Positions 25,841-38,670 of a stretch of DNA of 49,858 bases are shown piece after piece (position 1 is the stretch's first letter; the number at the start of each line of letters is the position of its first letter). This DNA is from Hypsibius dujardini. Lineage: Eukaryota; Tardigrada; Eutardigrada; Parachela; Hypsibiidae. The position numbers and the translations under genes were made by a program. The stretch spans positions 1 through 49,858 of the forward strand of contig LRSR01006630.1 in the NCBI GenBank assembly GCA_001579985.1, read 5' to 3'. Below the pieces are notes generated by a model. The model was not told where the DNA came from. It did no database searches and saw only the letters and a program-made list of their open reading frames with translations.

Positions 25841-28800
25841 ATGGCGGCTGCTGCTGAGGACCACGTCGCGAGTCTAGTGTGCCTGGAGAATGTCAACTAC
25901 AACGCCCGGGTCCTGACCCAACCACAGACCAATCGGCCGAACCCGTGGCAAGTGACACGCGTGCTGTGCAAGCACGAGGCAGACTACCTCCCCAGGGCGG
26001 CTGCCACCCAGCGGAATGGAGAACCCCCGAACGACCCAAATTACCTCAGCGCATCTTCTTGCGCCATCGTGAAGCCGCACATGCGCGAAATGCTTGGACT
26101 ATGGATGTGTCAGGTCTGAGTGGTTTTAATACTACATGGCGTACACGGAAAGTTTTCTTAGAACTCATTTTCAGAGATGAAAACTTCCTTCTTCGTTCCA
26201 GCCAAATTTGGCCAAGTTATCGTTATTCTTTAAGCTTGATTGATTGAACTAGGTTGACACATTTTTCTCTTTCTTTCCAGGTTTGTGCCTTCCGTGAAGC
26301 GGACTTGTTTCCCAGCGCGATCAGCGTGTGCGATCGGTTTTTGGCGCGGTTCAACCTGACCAGTGACGATCAGATCCAGCTGGTGGGAGCGGCGAGCCTG
26401 CATTTAGCATCCAAACTACGGGAGACAGAGCCCATGACGACTTCCGAGGTCTTGTACTACACTGATGACTCCTACAGCGTGGATAACATGCGGGTAAGGG
26501 ATTGAGCACTTTCCTCCCTTTTTGACACAGTTCTTGTTGTGTGCACTGGGGTGTGGAGTGCGTGTGGAAAGGTCAACCGTCGATGAGATCTAGGTCGCGG
26601 CTTCCGGTTTTTCCGTCGAGGAGATCTGCTGGCCCGTTCTTCTTTGCTACCATCCTTCCTGTCCCGGTCCGCAGCCGGACAATCTGATTCACGAGTCTCG
26701 AGGATTTCGCAATTGAGGCTTCCGTTTTGGGATCGTGACACTTGCATGCGTGATTACCACTGCGTTTTTTCTTGGGCGTGGCAGAGAGACGTCCTTGAAA
26801 TATTTCATCGCAACTAAGCGCGACTATTCCAGCAAGCAGCAACCATCGCGAGCTCCTTTTTTCAGGGTTGAACTCAGCTGCTGCCTCCCAATTCGTCACA
26901 GGATGACTGTTTTAAAATCATGAGGAACACTTGTTTTTGCTGTGGCAATTCCTTGTATGCAAATCAGGCTTCGCCGTGCACAGATGTCCTGGCAGATCTA
27001 TTAGCACATCTCAGAGCGGGCAGATATAATTCCGTTAGAGAAATAGTTTGAGACAGCAGCCTGTAGGATATCTTGCGTGCACAAAGTGTTTGTAAGACGT
27101 ATTTTCGGTCCCGGGAATTCAAGGATAAATCTATCCAGTAAGAGTAAGTGTTTCTCCTTCGTTGATCTGCATCCGCTTCCACATCTGTGGGGGAAAGGTA
27201 ATTCAGGCCCCAAGGTGAGGCAGTATGCAGTAGGAGATGTTTGCGTCAGGAGTGAGAATTGTGAATACAGAATGCAGTAGTCCTGATGGGTGTTCCATTC
27301 TCAATTCTCGATTCTCACAATTAACATTGGCGGGGTTGGTTGCTTCTTCTGGTAGCACGCTCGGCTATGTTTGCCTTTCAGCGCGCGAGATATCTATCCC
27401 CTGGCCTTTGCTCCCAGTAAGGTTTAAATGAGGTTTTCCGTTCAAACAGTACGGTGGAGTACTTAGCTGGTAGAGTATACAGTGAAGAGATACAATTTAG
27501 GTACTTACCGTACTGAAGAAAGTTTGGCCATCCCGTGAAACCGTGTCGTACTAGAGGACACTTATTTCTCGTACTAGCTTTGTCGACATTGTCTTCTGCG
27601 GTTATTTGCTGATTTGTCGTCTCCCGTGTTTGTTGGCCTAGTTCGTCATCGCCTTTATTTGCATTTAAAATAAACTTTGCTGCAAAGTGTGCATGGTACC
27701 GGTAAGTATTTATTTTGGATGAATTCCATTTGATATACTTAATTGTTAGCATCGATTACGGGTGTCGTTTGTCTTGTCTGTCTGTCTGTCTGTCTGTCGG
27801 CCTGTTTGTCTGTCGGCCTATCTGTCTGTCTGTCTCTGCTTGTCTGTTGATCTGTCTGCTTGTATGTCTGTCTCTCTATTTACTTGTCTGGACTGCCTCT
27901 TTTGTCATGTTTTGTTTGTCTGTTGTCTGTCTGTCTGTCTGTTCTGGTGTTATTTCGGATCTTCTGTTTCTTCGTCTGCAGTGGAGTCATTTCTCTCAGG
28001 TTAGTTGCGAAACATGTAAGAGAATGAGAGCTGATATATTTTTACAGGAGGGCTACTTCTCACTGGTATCACATGTGTGGTATGACGGAGCTGCAATCGC
28101 GTAATCTTTGTTAATGGAAGAGATCTTTGTCGAGGAGGAAGGGAAGAGGGAGTGGAAGGAAACGAACAATACTTTCATTAGGCCCCATCCGTCCATTAAG
28201 GCCACTTTCCTTTGCACGGCAACCACTTTCTCTCTTGTATTTGAGAAAAGTAAAAATGTTATATGACATAACCACGGGCTTAACCTCGAGAAGCCTGTCA
28301 GCGGTGTCCCGGGGGCCCCTGGAAGAGGGCAAAAGTCTAGAGAGCGCTACTTACTGCGAAGGCAGTTTAATTGTTAAATGTGCAATTGTATGTTTGTCTT
28401 TTGTTCTTAATTGCGTGGCGAGATGTAATGCTAACTATTGTTTGCAGCTTTGCTTCCTAGTTCCTAGCTCTGACAGAGGTCTTTTGTTTCCCCCTCCACA
28501 GGACATAGAGACGATCATCCTGGACACCCTCCAGTTTGACCTGATTTCCGTGACCCCCGGGCACTTTCTCGATGCCTTTATCACAATCCTCCAAGTACCG
28601 GTGGAGCTGGAGCAGAGCGTCAAAACGGACGCACTCCGGCGAATCAATATGGCACTTATTGGTGAGTCGCTCGGTGTGTTTAATTACTAGTTTTAAGCTG
28701 TTTAGCACTAATCCAGTGCGATTGATTCACTCACTGACTGAATGGCTCAACACTTGATCGGGTTTTTTCTCAAGTGCATTGAACAGGGGGGGGGGAGTTG

Positions 28801-30300
28801 TAGGAGAACGAATGTAGGTGTCGGAACGACTTTGTCCCCCAATTGTAGTCTCGCTGGTTGTTTCCCGCGCGGTGACATGCAAGGCAGGCACACTGCTGTT
28901 GTTGTGACGAGGATGGGAGGAAGAATACGTCTAGAGTTTACGCGGCACTGAATTTTCACTACACACACCCCAACATACCGAGCAGCCACCATAATAGCCG
29001 TTTTTGAGCGCGCCAAATGAGATGCCGCACCACGTGTGCGGTAAGAACGGTCTTAATCGCTCTAGGTTAGAGTCTTCTGGATATTTATGGCTTTCCCGTG
29101 CCAGCGGCTGTTTCGGCTTTTCGGGCTCGTGCCTTTGCGCTGCTATTGTGGAGGGGTTAACTGCTAAATGATGATAGGGGGCGCTTTGCTTTCTTCCAAC
29201 TCTCGCGGGACTTTGTAGGCTGCGCCCGAGTAAGCAATCCGTTATGGTTTTGAGTTTCCCTTCTTCTAATACTAGCTTGGATTGGCATTTGGCCGGTCAC
29301 TCGTACTAGTGAGAGAATTTTTTCACGGGAGAAAGGGTGGTCCCTTTGTTCACGGAGTCAGCAGCAGAGCCAGTCTGGCGCCATCCCGACTGGTAAGTAG
29401 GAGGAAATTGTCGGTGTCTGTCGGTCGGTCGGTGTTCTAATGAAGTTCATTCAGGCTTTTTCGTGGGGTCTGGCGTCGCTAGGTCGCGCAGCCTGGTAAG
29501 CATTGGTTTGTGTGTGAGTGTGAGTGAGTGTGCGTGGGGAGCGGTATGTCTCTCGGCGGAATAGGCGCGATTGCTGCTTTGCCTTTGGACATTGAACTTT
29601 TTTTGCGGTTGCCGTGTGCCCGAGTCAGCGTTTGCGAAATAGTCGTCCGGGGCGAAGAAGGTTTGTCCAGGACACGCGTTTTCTGCTGGAAAACACCGAG
29701 CGGCGCCACATTGGTATACATTCGGCGTGAGAGTTGCTGTGTTAAACTGTACCTTTTGTTTATGTTGTTGGTAGTTATCGTTTTCCGGTAGCGTGAGAGA
29801 ATACCTATCCCTTGTTTGATGGAATGATCGATATTCTCCAAAATAGCCGTTTTCTCTGGAACATGGACCGAAAAAGGGACTAGAAAGAAAGAAGCCAGTC
29901 AACTCCCTTGTGCTACCGGTGATTGCGCGTTGATTGTCAGCTGAATGAATTGATTGTTGATTCAAACTGGCAAGGCGGGTGATAAGCCCACCTGTTGATT
30001 TATCCGTTGACTGATTCATCGCATAGAAATGGAGACATTTGCAGAGTCGATACAAAGTGTCGAATTGATTGTTGATTCTCCGATAGGCTTCTTCCACCTG
30101 ACAGGGAAGGCAGATGGAATCGGCTCCGTTGATTGTTGATAAGCAGAGCCACAAATCGGTAGCGCTGATAGCGATAAGGCCGACACGGCAAATGTTGGAA
30201 GCATTGATTGACCAAATCGACTGTCGATTGAATATTTAGATCCGCTTCCTGTTTTTGCGACATTGTTGATGGGCATAAGCTCTTCTCTGTCTTCTCTGTA

Positions 30301-30375
<75 letters not shown>

Positions 30376-33300
30376 TTATCTTTCTGTCTTTTCTTGTTTG
30401 TGTCGTGTAGTTCATCATTCAGCCATCCAATTCCTTCAGTTGCTTTGTACTCTGGATATGTCTGCTTTTTCTTGGTTAATCTTTACTGTAATGGCCCTTC
30501 AAAATTTCTGAAATTGAACTGAAGTTAAACTGAACTCGCCAAAAACGCCGTTTGTTTTCGTTGTACATTGTAGCATTGCTTGCATAGCGATAATATATAT
30601 CCGATAGACGATAATGAGTTCTAATGTGATCGGGATATTGCGAAAGGTTATTTACGGCACCGAACGGTCAACCGGTAGACTATGCTCCGTATCGCCTGCT
30701 GTGTGCTCACCGCGACACCGGCACAAATGTTATATCTTCCGAGGACCTATAGCGGCATGCCGGGACCACGCCTGAACCCCTCATCAGCTTTACCTTTCTT
30801 TCTTTACTTAGACTTTCAGACCGCAAGGGCACAGTGGCAAGGGGGAATCGTTAACTTTCTAGGGCTCCGTTCTCGACCTCCAATGGTTGTTATAATTTGG
30901 TAACTACTGCTCGGCGGGTCGATAAGGACTTTGTTGACAAGTAATCAAGCGGAGTCTGCCGTTTATCAATGGGAATATAGTGTGCATGTATATAAGCGAT
31001 TAATAGGGGATCTCTAGAGCTCCAGAATGCGGAAATACTGCCTGGGAAGGTGATTTGTCTGGGCTAACATGCCCCTTATTGTGGGCTCTATCCGTCTATC
31101 GTTCTGTCCACTGATGCTTTCTGTGAGTCAGTGACCGCGTTCGAGGCCGCTCATTTGTAGATTCGTTTGCCGACTTCAGACAGCTATTTGATTGCGATAG
31201 GGAATCAGGCCTAATGAAGATACAGGTCACTTTGCTTTCGCCTTAATTTTGGCCTCATTGCGTGCTTGTAGACTGACAAAACTGGCGTACCAGTGGGCGA
31301 TGACAGACAGGCAGACAGAACAGACAGACAGACAAAGAGACAGACAGACAATGAGACAGACAGACAAAGAGACAGACATTCAGGCATTCGGCAGGAAGAT
31401 CAATCGACAAATAGGCAGACAGACAGTACGCAGGAAGACACAGGCATATAGGCAGACAGAAAGATACGTTGCTTGCCATGACTTCAGACATTCAGACTAG
31501 GGTACGAGATATGTGGGTATGCTCGTCTGCCATCTGGTACTTAGTATGCGAAAATTCGATCGCCTTTTTACTTCACTGGTCGGTGAAGCGCAGACTCATA
31601 CATCGCACTGTCTATGTGACTAGACCCCAGGTGGTCTGGTTGACCGACACAAACGCGGCGCCCATTGTGATGCATATTTTAAAGCGGAAGCAATTAATAA
31701 ACCATCAAGTAACGTGTAAACGCTTCTCTCTTTTCCTTTAGTTAGGGCCTGAAATAGTAATTGAGAGTGTGAGTAATTCCGCTGGGCGATCCCGATCATA
31801 TCAGCTGGCGCTATTTTTAATGGTTATATGCGGCACTTAGAAATTTATAGGAGGAGAGTGTGGGCATCTTGTGGCTCTGTCTTCGGTGTTGTTGGTTGAT
31901 GTTGATGATGGCGGTCTTTCTGGTCCAGTTACTTTGAACGTGCCTACCCTTGTTGTCGTTAGTTCGCGTGATCGTCGGACACGATATCCATCGAAGGTGA
32001 GATTGCTGGCTGCTCGGGAAGCCTCTGATTTTTATCACTCATGAGAATTTTGCATTTTGATGATGGTTGCAGGACTGATTGCCGCGGTTGGTACTGGTTC
32101 ACATAATAGTTAGAGGGTGCGGGTACGTCATTGGAGTTTGGGACTTCCGGATGAGCGCTTCATCGGAGAGAGAAATCAGGGAGGGATACAAGCGTTGCGG
32201 AAGAGAAACTAAGTGTTATCATGTTTGACAGACAGACAGACAGACAGACAGCCAACCAGATAGGCAGACAGCCAGACAGACAGCCAAATAGGCAGGCAGG
32301 CAGACAGGCAGGCAGACTGAGAGACAGACATACAGACATAAGCTCGACAGCCAGGCAGACAGACTTAATAGTAGAACACGCAGGCAGATTTGACCGGTAA
32401 CTGGAGTTCTTGACCTCCAATCATCTCAGGAAACAGGATTTTTTTGTCATGTTGCCCTGTCCGGCTTCGTTTGTTTTGATCATTCTCGGTTGATTTGGAG
32501 TGCGGAGTGATCATGCGTCTTCGTTACGCAGCAGACACGGCAAAAGCCGCAGTTCATTCGACTTCGATCACTTGTGGAGCATCAGCTGGAAATATCGAGT
32601 ATCGACCCGGTATCAGGTCGGTCACCTGCAGTTTCTGACCCGGCCCTGGATTCGATTGGTCTCCAGACTAAAATTTCTTAGGATTTTATTCGATTTTACA
32701 TCTCATTTCCTGAAAGTATTAACGGGGAGATCAAACCAGTCTTTCTTCGAGTGGGACTTTTCTCGGAAAATTCCCTATGGGATTTGGTATGGGCTGCGTT
32801 TTCCGAGGCTGCGGTCTCACGCTGGTCAGTTTCCTTGTTGTGTGTCTGAGATGACATTCTTCTGTTGCATAACAGAGACTGATCACTCCCATTGTCTGGC
32901 ACAAGACAGAAGCAAGACGGTCATTGCAAATTGCCAATGAGACGTGCGGTCCACGGGAGGTCTCCCCTTTGGCTCACTCACTGTCACCGTGGACCCGTTT
33001 TGCTCTCCCGTTGGTAATTGTCCACTTTGATCCCTATCTGGCGCATTAGTACTCTTTGGCGGGGGTAGTAAAAGTACCCTTAACAATAAAAGGAATGAGG
33101 AAATGAGTCGAATGAGTTAATAGTAGTTACCTGACCGACTCTGAATTGAATCATTACTGCCGCCTGTTTGGGCGATCTTCCTGGAAGATCAGTTTTTGTG
33201 GTGTGTCTTGGATAAGATTACACTTGGTCATTCAGGCGACAGCGCACGGACAGACATGGAGTGAGACAGACAAGCCGACGTAGACAAGCACAGGCAAACA

Positions 33301-35067
33301 GACGGAGAGACATACAGACAGACATAGATATACAAACAGATAGACAGACATACAGACAGACATACAGACAGACATAGACATTCAAACAGACAGACGGATA
33401 GACATACAGACAGATGGATAGACATACAGACACAGACATAGACATACAGACATAGACACACATACCGACAGACACACAGACAGATAGCCAGGCAGACTGA
33501 CTGACAGACAGTTTCCAGAAAGGATTTATGAATGTAATGCCACTTGTCGCAACAAATTGATCTGGAGCCGGTAGGCCGCCTGTTGACTCTGTCGTGCGGG
33601 AAACGATGAGGCAACAAACAGGCTAACATTATGTTTGTCCAGTCATCCTGGAAGATTTTCTCTCTCACAAAGATAACCGAATCCCACGGCGGTTGGAGTG
33701 CTGTTCGACGAGGCAAACATTCTTTCTGACAGCTTTCCACGAAATCCAGTTACCAGTCCCCCTGGTGTGAAATTCCTGACTCGATTGGATCAGCGACGGT
33801 CCTCACCCGGGACGCCTTGCTTGCATCTCTGAAAGGGGATGTGCATATACAGTATATGCACAAGCAGACGATGCTTAATTGATGGCTATTGTCTTGGTGG
33901 CGGCTCGTTTAGTCCTCCTGACCTAATAATGGACATGTCAGTCGGAATTGCAGTTTGTGTTTGGCAAACGGGGGAAACGGTCGGGATAATAATAATGAAG
34001 GTTCGCACACCGGTGCGTTGGTGGTGGTGGGTGTGGATGAAAAGAGATGGTCATTGAAGAGGGCGCTTATTAGCACCGCTTCTGCCGACCGGGCCAGTGT
34101 GGCTGCTGAGGTTGTAATCGTTGGGTGTATGCTAACAAAATATATTCTCGCACTCTCATCCCATTGCGGAACTCGGAAAATTATACGTCTTTGTGGTTTT
34201 CTGGCTAATTTGCACTTGCGCGAACATGAGGGAATGTGTCAAAAAATCCATGGGAAGCGCGAAACTTTGCGATTGTCTGTAATTACACAAAACCTCTGGT
34301 TTTTTGCCCTTTTCTGAACTGCTGGCTGCAGGATTTCCGCGCTGAACTCCGGAAGCGACAGTTTTTTGTTAGATGTCGAATGGGCGAACATACTGTGCTA
34401 GTCTCTTAAGTGTAACAATTTGCCTCGTTTAATTTTCTTTTTCCTTCTTTGTAGGTAATGAGCTTTTGAGTGTGAGACCGTCGGTGATTGCTGCGTCCTG
34501 CCTGGTTGCCTCATTATCCTCGGCCAGTCTTCCCGTGGATGGAGCCCTCTTTGGAAATTTGTGCCAAGCGATGGCGTGCGAACCGGTAAAGTAACATTAA
34601 GCATGCCTGAAATGGTTTCTTGATTGATTGATCGGTCTCCATAACCTTGTTTCTAACACTTATGTTTGTCTTTTATATAGAGCTATTTGGTGTCATGTAT
34701 GAACAAATCGATTGAAGCTTGGACGAAACACTACGCAGCCGTCTACGAAGCCGGCCTGGGTAGCGCCCAACAAAAAGCCGCGGACCAAGACACTGACGAC
34801 GATGACGAGGAGGACTCTGACAACGACGCCGATTCGGAGGATGAGGAGGACAGTGATGTCGAGATGGACGAGGGCCTGGTGATTGACTGCAGCAGCAAAG
34901 AAAGTCGCGGACTGCCCGGCAGTAGCAGCAGCTCTGATGTGAACGACTACCTTATGGACTCTGACTCTGGCATCCAGGAGGACTTTATGTCAGACACCGC
35001 GGGAGCGGATCGTCAGCTCGGGCGATTGCCGTCTGAATACTACTGTGATTCCGATAACGACGACTGA
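25841..35067 (+). CDS. CCND: Cyclin D
   Basis: This is a D-type G1 cyclin, the regulatory subunit of CDK4/6 that drives Rb phosphorylation. Five exons join in phase to 387 residues: 25841-26113, 26281-26493, 28502-28661, 34455-34585 and 34681-35067. The N-terminus has LVCLE (residues 12-16), an LxCxE Rb-binding motif. The cyclin box includes MREMLGLWM, SVCDRFLARFNL and LHLASKLRETEPMTTSEVL, and continues in exons 3-4 (ILDTLQFDLISVTP, SVIAASCLVASL). The C-terminus is long and acidic (TDDDDEEDSDNDADSEDEED) and ends CDSDNDD, unlike the shorter vertebrate tail; I see no clear Thr-Pro degron. Introns 2 and 3 (2.0 and 5.8 kb) are much longer than others here. An in-frame GTG at 25817 is not needed as a start. 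Confidence 0.95.
27770..27945. repeat. Degenerate (CTGT)n tract in cyclin D intron 2
   Basis: CTGT-rich sequence is interrupted by CGGC and TTGT variants. It generates long Cys/Leu/Ser-rich shadow ORFs that I do not call genes. Confidence 0.9.
30298..30387. repeat. (CTGT)n microsatellite
   Basis: About twenty CTGT units on the plus strand in cyclin D intron 3. Confidence 0.95.
31301..31465. repeat. Degenerate (CAGA)n tract
   Basis: CAGA-rich sequence is the complement of CTGT, so its orientation is opposite to the array at 30298-30387 in the same intron. Confidence 0.9.
32226..32370. repeat. Degenerate (CAGA)n tract
   Basis: CAGA and CAGG units with interruptions (for example GCCAACCAGATAGG) in cyclin D intron 3, in the same orientation as the tract at 31301. 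Confidence 0.9.
33252..33500. repeat. Degenerate (CAGACATA)n tract
   Basis: Mixed CAGA, CATA and GATA units over about 250 bp in cyclin D intron 3, in the same orientation as the previous two tracts. Confidence 0.9.
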
Positions 35068-35278
35068 AACTGATCCGATTGGAAAAGTTGTCGGCGCTCT
35101 GGATTTACGTGATGTGTTGTTTTGGACCGATATTGCGGGGTCACGGTTCCCGGAGAGCCCCAACGGAAATGGCGAGATCGTGGGGATATCAGACGTTTTC
35201 TGGTCTTGTCTGTCTGGAGAGGCTGGCTTTGTTTGTAGTTAAGTTTATTTGCGTTGTTTTTGGTTGTTGGTGGCATTG

Positions 35279-35455
35279 TTATATCCGGCGCGCCTCGTCC
35301 TCTTGCGAATGTCCATGAACGCCCGGGAGCTGGGCTGTAGCAGGATCGTGATCTACAATTAGCTGCTGTTGGGAGGCTGACGACTGCCTGGATTGTGATG
35401 CAGGCAGTCGGATGTGTTGTGGTTCTTCTTCCGTCCCGCTGGTGATATCTGCCAT
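35279..35455 (-). CDS. Candidate 58-residue ORF or alternative exon
   Basis: A reverse ATG at 35455 opens a frame of 58 residues (start MADITSGTEEEPQHIRLP, end HSQEDEARRI). It is preceded by a polypyrimidine-AG-like TGTGTGTACACAG. The hydrophilic Gln/Ser/His-rich composition could be coding, but I recognise no family. It might be an alternative 3' exon of the ATF2-type gene upstream, or chance. Confidence 0.25.
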   Translation of the reverse strand: MADITSGTEEEPQHIRLPASQSRQSSASQQQLIVDHDPATAQLPGVHGHSQEDEARRI

Positions 35456-35936
35456 GACCACGTACAGACTACTGTGTACACACACAAGGGTGATAAAACG
35501 GGATTTGTAGTTTTTTGGGATCATGTTTTTGTCTCTTCTCACATGGGGCGCCGTGTTTTTTGTCCGTTGAGCGCGAAGATTTCCGAAAGAGCATTCCTTC
35601 TCTCTCTCTCTCCTCACTGATATTCATGAAAAATTGTGATTCTACCCACACTGCGAAACTAAAAAAAATGTCTCTTGGCTGCTTTTCTTTCTTTGCGCTT
35701 GTATAAATGCCGCGCGATCTGCCTGTATGTTTTGTTTTTTGCTTTTGACGTTCTTATAATTGTAATCGTTTACAGCAGAATTGTATTAAAATTCCTTAAA
35801 AGTTCCTGGTCCGAAAATGTGCTGCTCCTTAGTGTGTCGCATTTCCCACTCTTTTTTTTCCTGTGGTGAAAAAAACAACAACTAAAACCACAGGCCGGAC
35901 AAACAATTCAGCAACGCAAGTTTAAAAGAGAAGAAA

Positions 35937-35942
35937 AATAAA
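35937..35942 (+). promoter_or_regulatory. Possible poly(A) signal of cyclin D
   Basis: An AATAAA hexamer lies 870 bases after the cyclin D stop codon on the coding strand. This implies a long 3' untranslated region if used. Confidence 0.35.
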
Positions 35943-36375
35943 ATCTCCACGACACAACGGAGGGAAAGATCAACGATCGGGTCGGGATGGGCGAGAACAA
36001 GTGCGAGTCCCGGATTTAAGTGACAAAACCAAAACTGGAATACATAGTCTGACGTCATGTAGGGAACAGTGCTAAGAGATGTTCAAAGTTAGACTAAAAA
36101 CTACACAGTCGTGCCATCGAACTTGCCAGCTCTTGTTTGGGCCACACTTGAGACATTCCGGTTGGTTGGCGACAGTACACGCGCGCCGGTCTCGATGTCA
36201 TGTCGCATCGCCTATCAGATAAGAAAGAGTTTGCATTGTCAGAAATTCGTCTTGCTAGCGGCAATAAAAGCATCAGAAATACTTAAACAAAAGAGAAAAA
36301 CTAAGACAGTATAAGGCCACAGGAAGAAACTCGGGTGTTAAAACACCGCAGCATACCTTTTAATTCCGGCGGATC

Positions 36376-36913
36376 TCATTTCGCATGGCGCTCAGTCTTG
36401 AAATCACGATCGGATTTCAGGATAACCGGAAACCCAGCTGTGCTTGGCTGTTGATCATGTGAGCCTGGTACCATAGCAATCAACCGGCGATAGCTCTGGT
36501 TCTCTGTTTTCAAGGTGGCATTCTCATTCTGCAGATTCCGCACAACCTCCTGACTGACGCGGTTCAGTTCTGCCGTCTTCTTCTCCAACTGCCGAATCTT
36601 ATCCTTCAGGCCCTCATTCTCCTGCTCCAGCCCGTTTTGCCGGTCTTTCCGCTTAATTCGGCACTTTTCGGCGGCGATTCTGTTCCGTCGCCTCTTGTCC
36701 GCTAACGCGGGATCGTCGGTTTCAAGAATCGGCCTTGCGCGGCGAGCAGGGGTACTGGACATTTCGGAGGTTATGGAGATGCTGTCGGATATGGAGTCTT
36801 CCAAATCCTCAGCTTTCCTCTTGCCTTTTTTCTTCTTCGAATCTTTCTCCTCAGCTAAAGAAATTAGAAATGTTCAAAATTCTGTCCCCGCAAACCAGTC
36901 TACCAGTTTGCCA

Positions 36914-36959
<46 letters not shown>

Positions 36960-38670
36960 GTCTCTCTGCCTATTAATTGTCACGATGGCGATTGTCGGGC
37001 GACTGACCCGAAGAGCCTTCCGACTTGGGTGTCAGCGTTTCCCGCAGCGCGTCCAGCGTGGAGCTAGCCCATAAACTTTGCAACTGGGCCTGTAGAGGAT
37101 CAGGTGCAGAGGGAGCAGTCACGGTAACAGTCGGCCCACCATAGGGAAAGCTTTGCTGCCGAATGTTGGGAGAGGCAGGGAATGCAAATGGCATCAAGGT
37201 CTGTAGTCCACCCATCGGAGCAAACATTGGGCTTCCGGGAAGCACGGGTGAAGAGACAAACGTGCCATTGGAAGTAATGTGCGTCAAAAAGTAGGCGCCC
37301 GGGCTCCTCGGCATGGTGGAGAGGCTCGCCAGGCCGGTCGACGTCGAAGGCACGCTGGCAAACGCAGCGCCACCTAGCGCCGGCTGAAGGGTACGGTCAA
37401 TACCGCTGACACGAGGCGAAAGACCCCTAAGCTTTCCGGTCCTAGGAGATCGTTTATCGGCTATATTTCCGATAGAGTTCTTGAAATCCGAATCGAAAAC
37501 TGCAAAAAAGAGCGAATGTTCGAGTTGGAAAACCGAGATGAAAACAGCCAATCTTGAAACCAAAAGTGAACGACAGGACGTAGGCAATCGGCAACATTTG
37601 AAATTAAACAACTTAACAACTTATCTGAAAGAAAAATCCAGATTTTTAGAACTCCAAATTAAAAACTAGAATTTTATTAAAAATTGAAATCTTTTTTCGG
37701 TTATTTAAAATATCCTCTAAATATATCTCAACACCACTAGTCTCTTTATTATGCAATTGTACCTTTCAATTTCTTGTCATAAAATTAATTTTACTACTGT
37801 CAGTTCAAGTTGACCTTCAAATAAAACGAGTCGACCGATGCAGCCAATTTAGGAAAGTGCATTTTGATACAAAGCAACTGAGAACGGAAACTTTGAATCA
37901 GGTGGCAGGTCCAACCTAACATTCAATCAATCAATCAATGGAAATGCTGATTCAGTTTCCTGATTCACGGCCCATCAGTCAACGACAAGCTCGTCTTGGT
38001 TCAATCCATAAAATGTCGACAAGCGCTTACTTGATGGAGTTAAGTCATACTCGTTCAGCAATCCAGTCATGCCAGACATTGGGATCTCCATGCCGTCATT
38101 TTTGGGCAGTCCGGTGATGAGATCCAAATCGCCCATCATCCGTGTCGGTGTCGGAGTGTCTGAACTATCCAATCCCGGTGGTTTCAGGCTCCGGACAGCT
38201 CCCATGTTGAGGGACAATTTTCGCGGGACGCCATGTTCCTAAATTAAAAGCTCAAAATGTACGGGCATCGTAACCGGAATGCCAGGCCATTGATTGATTG
38301 GAGGGGAAAACAATAGTACAAATGATTGACCGATTCATTGATTGACAGCAAGTGTCTACTGAGTACACGATAATAATAAGCTCGATCATTGATTGTTTGA
38401 TTGATTGTTTGATCGCTGTATGCTAACTTTAACAGAGCTTATCTATCGATTGATTTCTTGATTGACATCATTCAAGTTAAACTTTTATTTCCTGATCGGC
38501 CTATTTTAGCGTTGCGGTAACAATTGCATTTAATAAATTAGCGCATTATTGCTCCTATTTCTTACCTTGTGCTGATGGTGATTTAATTTGTCAACCGAAA
38601 CAAATGACTTTTTACAAGCATCGATATCGCAAGGGAACGGCTTCAAATTCCCGTTAACCGACAGCGCCAT
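36376..38670 (-). CDS. ATF2: ATF2/ATF7-type bZIP transcription factor
   Basis: This is probably a CRE-binding factor activated by JNK/p38. Four exons join in phase to 427 residues: 38566-38670, 38031-38238, 37008-37499 and 36376-36854. The N-terminus has a C2H2-like finger (Cys14, Cys19, His32, His37, the last encoded by exon 2). TPTPTR follows at 63-68, with Thr63 and Thr65 matching the paired phosphosites of ATF2. FDSDFKNSIGN resembles the FENEFKKAS region. The C-terminal bZIP has the basic region KRRRNRIAAEKCRIKRK and a zipper from about GLEQENEGLKDKIRQLEKK. The basic region (AAEKCR) resembles the ATF3/Fos/JDP2 class, but the N-terminal finger and TPTPTR point to the ATF2 group. An intron carries a CTGT repeat. 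Confidence 0.88.
36917..36969. repeat. (CTGT)n microsatellite in an ATF2-type gene intron
   Basis: About ten CTGT units lie in the intron between the exons ending at 37008 and starting at 36854. Confidence 0.95.
37500..38030. other. Intron of the ATF2-type gene
   Basis: AT-rich intronic sequence. I see no coding segment beyond the flanking exons. Confidence 0.6.

Larger units (their letters stand above)
28662..34454. other. Cyclin D intron 3, 5.8 kb
   Basis: This very long intron contains four CTGT or CAGA arrays and otherwise unremarkable sequence. The longest ORF inside is a 235-codon reverse frame at 29447-30154, which starts with a non-ATG codon and shows no family resemblance. I found no nested gene. 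Confidence 0.7.
35068..36375. other. Convergent region between cyclin D and the ATF2-type gene
   Basis: This region probably contains both 3' untranslated regions. Plus-strand AATAAA hexamers lie at 35937-35942 and near 36260. A small reverse ORF at 35279-35455 is listed separately; nothing else is recognisable. Confidence 0.5.

Noticed and set aside
27715-28104. Cys/Leu/Ser-rich ORFs over CTGT tracts
   Set aside because: Tetranucleotide repeats read through without stops in several frames; the peptides are low complexity.
29447-30154. Reverse-strand 235-codon ORF in cyclin D intron 3
   Set aside because: It starts from a non-ATG codon, shows no domain or family resemblance, has no clear splice partners and has a composition typical of chance open frames.
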